NCBI GenBank assembly: GCA_025991245.1
Contig: BQMJ01000032.1
Location: 124,001-188,000, forward strand
Origin: Galdieria partita
Lineage: Eukaryota > Rhodophyta > Bangiophyceae > Galdieriales > Galdieriaceae
Direction: 5' to 3'
Length of the DNA: 64,000 nucleotides
Made by a program: the position numbers and the translations under genes. Numbering within the stretch: the stretch's first letter is position 1; each line of letters opens with the position of its first letter. The notes under the pieces were generated by a model. That model ran no database searches. It was not told the DNA's origin and was given only the letters and a program-made list of their open reading frames with translations. Positions 31,780 to 41,537 of the stretch are shown here, one piece after another.

Positions 31780-32548
31780 TTACTCGTGTATGAAGGAATT
31801 TAGTATTTCGGTCTTCTTGTAGTTTGCTTCATTGCTTGAAGATAAAAAACAGTGTATTTTAGTCAGCAGGAATTGAACACATTCCTCGATGGTCGAATTG
31901 GCAGTATGTAATGTGATATCGGGATGTTCTGGTGTTTCATAGGGAGAATCGATACCCGTGAATTGCTGAATCTCACCATTTCTGGCCTTTACGTAAAGGC
32001 TCTTTGGGTCTCTTTTTTCACAGATAGCCAACGGACCTAAAATGATATACGTGGGTAAGGGAACCGGTGGCTATCACTTACAGTCTATGAATACTTCCCA
32101 AAAAGGGAGTCTTTTTCTTTCATGCATCCTCTTTATGTTGCTTCGATCTTTTTGAAAGGGAGTTATTGCTGCCACTAGAGTAATAGCTCCCATGTCTGTC
32201 AAGATTGTGGCAATTTCTCCAAGTCGTCTAATATTCTCCGTACGGTCCTAGATCAATATGGTTAGAGAAGAATTGTTTCATTAGGTTTGCACTGGTACAT
32301 TGTTCGTATAACCCAAGTCGCTATTGATACCCTTTCTCATGACATCTATTCATGTAGGTCAGACTGCAAGTGTGCAAACGTATTTTCTCACCACCATCGA
32401 GACAATAACAAAGTCTTCGTTCTTCTAGTAATTTATTTTCCAAACTATAACATATTGTGGATTTTCCTGAAGCAGATAACCCTGTAAACCACAACGTAAG
32501 ACCTCGTTGTCCTAATAACTCATATCGAAGACAGCGTTGATGACTCAT
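31780..32548 (-). CDS. Adenylylsulfate (APS) kinase
   Basis: Four exons, 32392-32548, 32299-32345, 32082-32247 and 31780-32036, give 208 aa. The product phosphorylates APS to PAPS, the sulfate donor. Visible motifs: '[19 protein letters not shown]' (P-loop), '[19 protein letters not shown]' spanning exons 1-2, '[16 protein letters not shown]' at the start of exon 3, and '[18 protein letters not shown]' and '[11 protein letters not shown]' in exon 4. Exon 2 is only 47 bp. The P-loop has Ser-Ala where most relatives have Gly-Ala/Gly-Ser. The N-terminus is short, with no clear transit peptide. ATG 32548 is 8 bp from an ATG of the opposite-strand acyl-CoA synthetase-like gene. Confidence 0.95.
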
Positions 32549-32556
32549 AAGAAAAA

Positions 32557-35500
32557 ATGAAATTGGCGCCAATTCCTCATCAAAGCCCACGTTCCGAAAT
32601 GATTCTACTATGGAAGAAATGTTTCAGTGTCAAGCTGTACAGTAAACCTATCGTCGACTGTACTTGCACGACGTTGGAAACCAATGCAAAATATCTGCAG
32701 AGGTTTAGAACTTGTGCACGTAGACACTTGTTTCATTCTTCCTCTGAATTTCCTGCTGATTCTTACGAGTCGTTGCTTGTGGGCAGGCAAGAATTGGATG
32801 CAATCTTTCGACCAAAAAAAGTTACTTTGGTAGTTGGAGATATTCCGAATGACAGAAAGTTGCACACACTGTGGAATAATTTACAAGCTGGGGTCAATTT
32901 ATTTAACTTGGAAGCTACTAGCCTTGGTCCAAGTGAAAGATTCGAGAATGTGCTCACAAATAGCTTTAAAAGAATGGAAAGTCTTAAAGGACCCATCGAT
33001 CTTGCCGTGATAGCAACACATCTATCAGAAGTTCAGAGTGTATTGCACAATTTGGCAAAGAGAGAAACCAAGGCTTGCTTACTTTCATCACTCATAACTT
33101 GGGACAAGTTGACTACAAAAGAAACCCAAAGTCTCTTCCGAGAAATTGCAGCGGTAGCTTCTCAACATCACATAAGACTCATAGGTTCTGACAGCTTAGG
33201 TATACTGAATTGTCGTTTGGGATTGAATATATCATCGTCTTTATCTCAAGACTATCTTCCTGGCCAAGTGGCACTGTTATCCCAAAGTGGTTCTTTAATT
33301 TGTTCTTTGTTAGATTGGTCGGTAAAAGAGCGTTTCGGATTTTCAGGAGTGGCAGATGTTGGAACTATGTTGGATGTCGATTGGGCTGACTTGATCCACT
33401 ACTTTGGCAATGATAGTCACACGCACTCCATTTTGATATATGCTGAAAGTATTGGAAATGTTCGGCGTTTTCTATCTGCAGCTCGAGAAGTAGCAGTAAG
33501 CAAACCTATTATGCTGATAAAGCCGTACAAATTGCATATTTCTTCCAAAATAGTCAGCACTCGTCCGACATCAGGAAAGGGAGCCATTCCTAAGGAATTA
33601 AAAGGTCCTCTTGATTTATTAACGTTTGACGAAAATGCCGTCTTAGATGAAGTTTTCCGAAGGTCCGGAGTACTTCGAGTGGCGAGTGTCAATGATCTAT
33701 TTTTAACAGCCCGAGTTTTGGCACATCAACCTCGTCCACTAGGTTCCAGATTGACAATTATTAGCAATGCTGGTGGACCAGGTTACTTGGCAGCAGATCA
33801 ACTTATTGCAGGAGGAGGACAACTATCCTCATTGTCAACACAAGTTTCTTCGAAGATACAGAAAGTATTGCCGAGTCACTTGCCTACAACCAATCCAGTA
33901 AGTTTATTTTTCAATACCAGTAATCATTTGATAAGGGTTCAGATTGATCTATCAGGCAACGCTTCAGCAAATGATTACAGGGAAGTGTTAGAAGCCTGTC
34001 TTGAAAATGCGGAAACCGATGGAGCGTTGGTGATTTTGACACCTCATACGATGACTCAAGGCACGGAGACTGCGCATGTATTGGCCAGTATAAGTAAACA
34101 ATGGAGAGAAAGACATAAACCGTTATTGACAAGCTTTATGGGAGGAAAGGAATTGATGGAAGCGCAAGAGATATTGCGCAATGCACAAATTCCCAATTTT
34201 GCATTTTCAGATGTAAGTCCACATTTGTATTCGTTGATCAAGTTCTTACCTGGAAAACATTTCATAGACTGCCGCTTCTATTTGGAATTATTTGTGGCGA
34301 TATAATGAATACTTACAGAGTCTTTATGAAGTTCCCGACTCGGGTTTATCCGAAGTTGCTTATTGGAAGGAGTCACAAAGGACAGCCGAAGCCATGTTGC
34401 GTTCCATACAGAAAGAAGGCAGGTCACTTATGACGGAAGTAGAGAGCAAGAAATTGGTTGGTTGGAAATTTGTATTCCTTTGAAGTCTTGTTGAATGTAT
34501 TTTATATATATTAGTTGCAAATTTATCAAATTCCCGTGGTGGATACTCGCGTAGCAAAGGAGGAAGAAGACGCCGTAGAAATCGCCAAGGAATTGGGATT
34601 TCCTGTTGTGTTGAAACTTCATTCGGAGACCATCATTCACAAGTCAGAAGTTGGAGGAGTGAAATTGAATCTGACATCATCAGAAGCAGTCAAACATGCG
34701 TTCCGTTCCATTCGTGAGAGTTGTGGTCGTCTTCGTGGAAGACAACATTTTCAAGGCGTTGTTATTTATCGAATGATTGATAAACCTAGAGATACTCATG
34801 AAGTCATGTTGGGTTCCATGATTGATTCGCAGGCTGGACCTGTGATTCAGTTTGGTACGGGTGGTAGTCTTGTTCATGTTTACGAAGACTTTGCAATAGC
34901 GTTACCACCTTTAAATAGTCATTTAGCACGTCAGATGATGTCAAGAACCAAAATTTATGGAGCATTGGTTGCTGCTCGTAAGACTCTAGGGATGGATACT
35001 AGGAAAATCGAAGAAATTGTCGAACGTTTCTCAAGAATGGTTACTGAACAAGCATCTTTTGTCAAAGCATGTGAAATCAATCCGATTATAGTCGGTCCAA
35101 AAACTGTCGTAGTAGCCGATGCTCGTGTGTGGCTTCATGAAGTGAGCAAACATTCTCTTCAGTTAACTTCCACTCCTGCAATTCGTCCCTACCCTAGTGA
35201 ATATGTATTCTCTTGGCCAGGAGATTCCATGGGAACTCCACCCTTCTTAATACGTCCTATTCGTCCTGAAGATGTGCATCGCTTTAAGCGTTTTATGCAA
35301 ATGATTCTGAGGCTGAAAGGAAGTGGAAATGATATGTCTGATTCACAGATATTGATGACAGCGACATTACCTGAATATGTTCCCATAGAAGTGTTTGAAA
35401 AGCTATCCCATGATAATCGATGGAAGGATATTACACTACAACGTTTAATCGAACGAGTGGTTTCCATTTGTCATGCAGATTATTCGACCAGTTTAACTTT

Positions 35501-35831
35501 AGTAGCTGAAACGATGGATGCAGAAAGTGGCGAAATGGAATTTCATGGTTTTGCATCGCTTTGTTTAGGCAAAGGTACTAAAGAGGAAGGCATCATTTCA
35601 TTGGTTATGCGAGAGAATACTATTCTTGCCAATGAATTACTTAAAAGACTGGTGGTTATTGCGAAACAGGAAAAGTTGAGTAAGATAACTTTTCTTTTCC
35701 ATCAAAAGGAAGTTGCCTTTGAAAAGCTTTGTGAAAAGATTGGTTTTCATATTGAAAAACAAGGTTCTCAGTTGTATAGAGCTACAAAAGTATGCACGAC
35801 TGAAACCAACAAGGAGAATCTTTCCGCTTGA
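32557..35831 (+). CDS. PatZ-like fusion: ADP-forming acyl-CoA synthetase-type domains + GNAT
   Basis: Three exons, 32557-34212, 34268-34456 and 34515-35831, give 1053 aa. A second in-frame ATG (32599) begins 'MILLWKKCFSVKLYSK', a plausible mitochondrial presequence. Order: CoA-binding domain ('QVALLSQSGSLICSLLDW'), succinyl-CoA-ligase-like domains ('FRRSGVLRVASVNDLF', 'TIISNAGGPGYLAADQLI'), ATP-grasp ('KELGFPVVLKLHSETIIHKS', 'VMLGSMIDSQAGPVIQFGTG', 'EINPIIVG'), then 'AIRPYPSEYVFSW' and 'PFLIRPIRPEDVHRFKRFM' leading into a C-terminal GNAT-like domain. This exact order is that of bacterial PatZ/Pat lysine acetyltransferases. The catalytic SHTG-type histidine loop of true synthetases is not visible, and the GNAT acetyl-CoA loop is poorly conserved. 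Regulation of protein acylation is inferred. Confidence 0.85.
32562..32573. promoter_or_regulatory. Perfect 12-bp palindrome in a minimal divergent promoter
   Basis: ATTGGCGCCAAT is its own reverse complement. It lies between the APS kinase ATG (32548, minus) and the second ATG of the PatZ-like gene (32599, plus), inside the codons that would follow the first ATG (32557). It is one base off the E2F consensus in both directions. Confidence 0.35.
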
Positions 35832-35880
35832 ATGTCCGACAGACTGGGTTAGTCCACTGAATTCATTGGAGTGTCAGAAA

Positions 35881-36789
35881 ATGCCATCCGGCGAAAGACC
35901 TGTTTTGTCTGCATATGAATATGCTGCTGCTGGTGCTATTGCAGGTGCTGTTGAAGTAACAATTCAACAGCCAGAAATAGCTTGGAAAAATGCAATCCAA
36001 GACAAGAGACCTATCATATTCCATCCCAAGTTCTTTTATAGAGGTCTCACCATCAATATTGCGTCCATGGCACCTTATACGGCTGTACAGTTTGCCTTGA
36101 ATGGTATGATGAGCAAATGGTTGAGTAAAGGTAAGCCTGTTTCGTTGCTTTTCGTTGAGTGAGGAATCAATTTTCTGCGTGTAGGGGGTGAACGACTTTT
36201 GGGTGACTGGGAAAAGTTGGGAATTGCTGCAACTGCTGGTGGCTTGAGTGCTTTGATTTCAGGTCCGGCAGAATTGATTCTTATACGTCAACAGCGTTTG
36301 GGAAGCGAGTTGGTTCCAACAACCAAAGATATCCTTAAACGAAAGGAAATTCTTCGAGGATTTTCGTTGGCTTTTCTGAGAGATAGCATTTATGTATGTG
36401 GCTATTTAGGTTTGACACCACTATGGAAAGAGCAGTTGATGAAAGGTTTTCCTGACAAGTTTGGAGATAAACCGTTGGCTGCTTCGATGGTTGCGAGTGT
36501 TGCAGCTGGTTTAGTAGCAGCAGTTGGTACACAACCTTTTGATACTATTAAGACAAGATACCAAGCAATGATGCCACCCTTGGATAATCGAAAACATTTT
36601 TCGTATTCTTGGTTGTCCGTATGCAAACAGATGAAGGAACAGGCTGGCAGTTGGCGGGTTCTTTATGATGGAATGATTCCACGAGGCATGCGAATTGTTT
36701 TTGGAGTATTTATATTAAGTCAATGTCGAGATGTGATGGAGTCGTGGTTTGAGAAGAGAAAAATGAATAAAATGGCTACAGTTTCATAA
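35881..36789 (+). CDS. Mitochondrial carrier family (SLC25) protein
   Basis: Two exons, 35881-36130 and 36185-36789, give 284 aa, about the usual 300. It starts 49 bp after the stop of the PatZ-like gene. Three roughly 90-residue units are seen: 'AYEYAAAGAIAGAVEVTIQQ' with a first-repeat motif P..-like 'QQPEIAWKN'; 'ATAGGLSALISGPAELILIR' (PxE-L variant); and 'SMVASVAAGLVAAVGTQPFD' followed by 'TIKTRYQAM', the canonical PxD..K/R motif. The first two repeats deviate from PxDxxK (PEIAWK, PAELIL), as in citrate/oxoglutarate or tricarboxylate-type carriers. An inner-membrane exchanger of organic acids is plausible; the substrate is not assignable. Confidence 0.8.
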
Positions 36790-36813
36790 ACATAACATTC
36801 AGAGTCGTGAAAA

Positions 36814-39800
36814 TTAAATCTTCCACTGAGAGAACAACTGCTCCAAAGGTTCCTTTTGGTTCTTTCTTTGTTCTTTTAGCCATTCTTGGAGTACTATGAT
36901 GACATCTTTGCGTTTCCAAACACATGTGGATTGCAAGTCATGTGAGTTTGTACATAACGGTATCATCGCCTGAGACTGTTGAGATGGAGAAGATGGTGCA
37001 TAAGAACGCGATGAAGATATTTGATCCAGTATGAGCTTCCATTCCGGATGTTTGTGGAACACGGCGTAATTACCGAACAAATAAAGTGCACATCGAGCAC
37101 GACTGGTCAAAACATTGATTCTCCGCTCGTCTCTCAAGTGACTCGTTAAAGAGGAACGTTTCAACACCAATGAAATGAGAACGATATCCTTTTCCTTGCC
37201 TTGAAATTCGTCGGTCGTGAAGATGGGTAACGAGTGATCTTGCAAGGTTGATGGCTGTTCCATCGAACCCATATTTTGAAAGTAATTCTGCAAGATATGT
37301 TTCAGCAGCTTTTTTTGTTTCCTATAAGGGGTCAAGACAGCAATACGATTCCAAGAGACATTCCAATACTGCAAATAATGCAAAAACTGGGCAATGGCTT
37401 GTGCTTCCGTCGGATTTTCATAAGGAGAATCAGAGAAGGATGATTCCTCGGTGGATGAATTAGGAACATTAAGAAATAAAACTCGGCTACAAATGCCCTG
37501 AGGCATCCAGAAATCATGATCTGGGTAAATATCATTCAATGCATTCTGGTTGGATGTTGCCAAATGCATAACATGATGACTGGAATGGGTTTGATAACGA
37601 AAGCGATACAAATCAGCAATGCAAGGAGCCGCACGTCCTTGTTCTTCCAACTGAATAAAAGGAAACTTCAAACGAATCAATCTTGAAAATAAAGAAACTT
37701 GTTGTGGAGATAAATGATCCAAAGTATCATTATTTGCAGAACGATACTGAACAATAGGAGCTAATTGCAAGTCATCACCAATAAGAATCGTTCGTAATGG
37801 TTGATACCTGACAAATAAAATGAACTGATTCCATTCCGTAACTAGAGCAGCCTCTTCTACTACAGCAGCCACTATGTGGATGTGTCCATCAGAAGGCCAG
37901 TGTTCTCCATACTTCTTCAAAGACGCAAAGGTACTAATTACCAACTCACAATGAGAAAGCAATTCTTTAAAATAGACAGAAAAATTTTGACGAAAACTTC
38001 GCAATAGAGAATCGCACTTTTTAAGCAGTATACAATCTCGCAATAAAGCCATTCGCTTCCAATTACGACTCTTTTCCATTTCTTTTTTAGTCGGGTACTT
38101 CTGAATGGCTGTTTGTAACCATGGCGCACCTATTTCATCCAAGTATTTGTTCAATAGATGGGGATGCGTTTCATACTCGTCAATGGCCTCACAAAGACGA
38201 TTCAACCATTTGTCCTCTTCAGAATACTGAGATTGTCGATATTCCTGGGAAAACTCTGATAAATGCTTCCAAAGTTTGGCTCGGAATTCCTTCAACACAT
38301 AGTGATGACCTTCCAATGTAAATTGTCTAGTAATCTTGTCATTAGATTGTCTTCCTAACCTTAAAATTGGCTGAAGGAGAGGATGTAACATAGTTACAGA
38401 ACGACAAATTGACAAGTCCATTCCTGAATAGCGATGTTCCTTAGGATAGCAATGCTGAAGAACTTTGTTTGCTAAATGATCAGCAGCTTCGTTAGACTGA
38501 GCTACGATCATCAGAACAGAAGACGAAGCACTTTGACGTTCCTGCTTCCTGTTAACAAATCCATTTTGCAAGAAAAATTGGATGATGCAACTAGCAACTT
38601 CGGTCTTACCTGTTCCGGGAGGTCCTCGAATGAGAACCATTCGTTGTAACCAACTTGCACATAGTGCTGTTCTCTGGGCGTTGTACAGATAAACAGAAGA
38701 TGACGTATCATAACGTGTATTATTCCTGTCTGAAGCAACAAAAGAACAAGAAATGTTCATAAAAGTCTCGCCCAATTTGCGAAGGAACACAAAAGAACGA
38801 AACTTTTCATTTGCCTCAACTTGAAAGTTTGGGACAATATTGCCAAGACTCGAGAGAAGCCCTTGCACGTCAGTTATAAACGGATAGAGACATATTTCCT
38901 GATGAGTTTCATCATTTACAGCCATCTCCAAGGTCTTACTGTCCAACAATGAAAAGGACTCCTGCGTCAGAACACGCGAGAAAAACTCGGGGATTACTTC
39001 TTCATGTTGGTCTTTCTCCAAATTCGCAATGGATAAAGTGTGCCAATCATAAAGCTCTTGTAAAACTTCTTGGTGAATGTCATTCGGAGCTTCCAAGCAA
39101 ATTAAATACATTTTCGTTCCAGCCTCCGACCAATCTATCCGATCATTGGATACAAATGAAATAGAAAATATCTGCATAGAACTTTGGCTTGCTTGCTTAT
39201 CATACTCCCATTTTACAGAATAACAAAGACCAGCCCATTGAATATCATTCCAATGCAAATAATCGCAATCTTCCAAACAGTTGTCAATTCTATCACAGAA
39301 GAACAAAGCACCCAGTTTTCCGAAAGACGAGATTCTAGCCGGTTCATCACCACTTCCGAGGGAACGTACCTGGGCAGTATATGAAAATAAAAAATGCCCT
39401 TTCTCTACTTGACAGCTTGAAAGTTTGCTTTGTTCCACATAGGTGACAGAAAAAATAAAACTTCGTTCTGTCTCTATTCCTTCCTTGTGTGTTTCCAATG
39501 CTGAGTACAATTTATATGTCAATTCTGCTTTGCAAATAGTGAACAAAGAACAGAGATAACTTATTGCAGAAGGATAACACCAGGAAGGAGGAATGATGCA
39601 CGAATCATTAATCACTAAAGCACGCAAATATGAAATATCTGGAAAACAACAATCTATACCAGTTAACTTTTTCCAAAAATCCAAATGCATCAATATCAAT
39701 TGACGCAACTTGACTTCTGATGGACAAGGAGGACCTTTTCTGCGCTTCCTCATAAGCTCCAAAATACGAAGCAAAACAATGAAACACAATTGCCAGCATC

Positions 39801-40859
39801 TTCCAAGGAACACGCTTTTCTTTCCAAAACTCTGAAACGACAAAAAATGTTTCAACTTTTGCAAAAAATGCCTCCAAGGATCCATTGAGTCACTATATTC
39901 TGTATCCGAGAAACAAATGACAAAGATTGCCAAATGCATTCCCATCGCAGAGTTTTGGAACGAATAATAAAGCCAAAACAGGCAATTACTCAATTTCTCC
40001 AAATCCTCTTCTTTTTCTAAAAGGTTTTCTACAGAGGCTGCAGTTACTGAGTGAATCAATTCATAGAAGTAAGATAATGTCAGCTTGATAAAGGAATACT
40101 GATGATCCTTTGCAGCATTTGCAATGGGAACTTTATAAGTCTCGAGGAATTGATTCCATTCTTTTTGGTTCGTCTTTCTCGATAGGAAGATTCGTAAGTC
40201 ACTTAGTGGTAACTTTTGTAAAATTGGAACAACCAAGCAATATACGAATTCGGAATTTTGATAGCAAACCATACTGCGCAACAAATTGATAAACAAGTTC
40301 AATTTCCAAGGAACCGGTTTTCCTATAACTTGTAGATGAAATGCAACTCTTTCAACGAGTTGTTTCACAATGTTGAAAGCATTACTAGGAGCATCATTTT
40401 CGTTTATAGTGTGAATTTGGAAAGAATCTTTGTTTGCCTCTATTTTACGAAGCAATACGAAGCAAGTTGGAAACAGATACACTTCTTCCATAGACAGTGA
40501 AGAAAAGTTGCCTAGTCGAGACATCAGTGGTACAAACCAGTTTTCCCAAGCAGCTGTTTGGTCCAACCAACTACCAACTGATTGAATGTTCTTGTTCTCT
40601 TTGACAGAATAGCTTTCAAAAATATCTTCCAACTTCTTGTTTGTTTCTTTTTGTATTCGAGACACTATGTCACTCCAAACATCCTGCTGTCCTGTTTCAG
40701 TCAAAATTTGAGATTTGGTTTGAGCTAACTTGCCTCTTGACTGATAAGGTAATAAAGTGTACTGCAAACAAGAAAAGTAAGCTCTTCGTCTTGAAGATAG
40801 AATTGAGCAGCCTCTCTAGTGCGCCAATATTTTTGAGCAAATGTATAAAGTCTCTTCAT
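36814..40859 (-). CDS. AQR: Aquarius-type superfamily 1 RNA helicase
   Basis: Two exons, 40730-40859 and 36814-40691, give 1335 aa (human AQR 1485). Exon 1 was recovered by hand: it provides an ATG and 'LYTFAQKYWRT', resembling the AQR N-terminus ('LACKYWAP'), and joins through a 38-bp GT-AG intron. The first 700 residues are helical and divergent (ARM-like region). The helicase core has 'LIRGPPGTGKTEVASC' (Walker A), 'SHCELVISTFASLKK', motif II as 'VVEEAA' (AQR has EEAA, not DEAA), 'LEEQGRAAPCIADLYRFRYQ', 'TPYRKQKKLLKHIL', 'TTDEFQGKEKDIVLISLV' and 'RRINVLTSRAR'. AQR joins the spliceosome at the intron branch-point region. A UPF1/SEN1-like helicase is the alternative, but the EEAA box and flanking matches favour AQR. 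Confidence 0.78.
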
Positions 40860-40867
40860 TTGGCGCC
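40859..40867. promoter_or_regulatory. E2F-type element abutting the Aquarius start codon
   Basis: TTTGGCGCC (inside CATTTGGCGCCATTG) matches TTTSSCGC and touches the start codon used for the Aquarius-type gene. It would therefore be in the 5' UTR or at the transcription start. Confidence 0.35.
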
Positions 40868-41130
40868 ATTGTTTGTAAGCATTTTTTCTTTGAAAGCAAA
40901 CCACATTTTAAGAGACAAATGACTCTTCAACTCCTTCTATCTCAAATGAAACGTGCTTGAACCGTTGAAAAACCAAGTCTTTATTTTATCTAATGACTTA
41001 TATTCTATTCCAAAATCGATATTTCCTTGTCACACTATCCAGTGGAGAAATATTCTCGATATGTGCCAAGGAAATGATAAACTTACTCGGTGTTTTGGTA
41101 ATTCTTACAAGTACAAAAAACTTCAAACGT

Positions 41131-41479
41131 CTAGACTGCATTCCTATCTACAGTTAAACCTGCCATGTTCGACAGAAACCAAGCATTGATAGTTTTCAGC
41201 TTTTCCAAATCTTGACTTGGGTGCAGCATAAACTGTAGACACTATACAAAACAAAGACTTGAGCTGAAAGACACCGACAGAGAAGGAAACGTACCTCTTG
41301 ATCATCAGTCACTTTGAGCCTTACTTTACCATCCTTGCCTCGGTATTTCACAGAATACCTCGTCTATTTCTCTTTCATAAAGGCATAACAGAACAATACT
41401 TGCGTACCTTGTTTGGTTTATTGAAAAACATATCTTGCACGCTGGACATAAAAACTGACCATTCTTCCAAGTAAACCAT
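41131..41479 (-). CDS. SRP9: Signal recognition particle 9 kDa subunit
   Basis: Three tiny exons, 41408-41479, 41295-41363 and 41131-41241, give 83 aa (human SRP9 86 aa). No single exon makes an obvious ORF. The joined sequence reads 'MVYLEEWSVFMSSVQDMF', 'KTRYSVKYRGKDGKVRLKVT' and 'DDQECLQFMLHPSQDLEKLK', matching the SRP9 pattern (W.eF...a..ly..dP.k.R...KYrh.dG.l.lKVTDD..Cl.yk). SRP9 pairs with SRP14 on the Alu domain of SRP RNA and mediates elongation arrest during ER targeting. Both introns are GT-AG (44 and 53 bp). It is divergent from the MFS gene, with 58 bp between ATGs. Confidence 0.9.
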
Positions 41480-41537
41480 TGGATTAGAAAAATAATTTTG
41501 GATCAAGTGGGATTGATTGATTGACTTGTTGTGTCCG

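Noticed and set aside
40953-41189. Plus-strand 78-codon ORF near SRP9
   Set aside because: It is antisense to the last SRP9 exon and the Aquarius/SRP9 spacer, with no homology.
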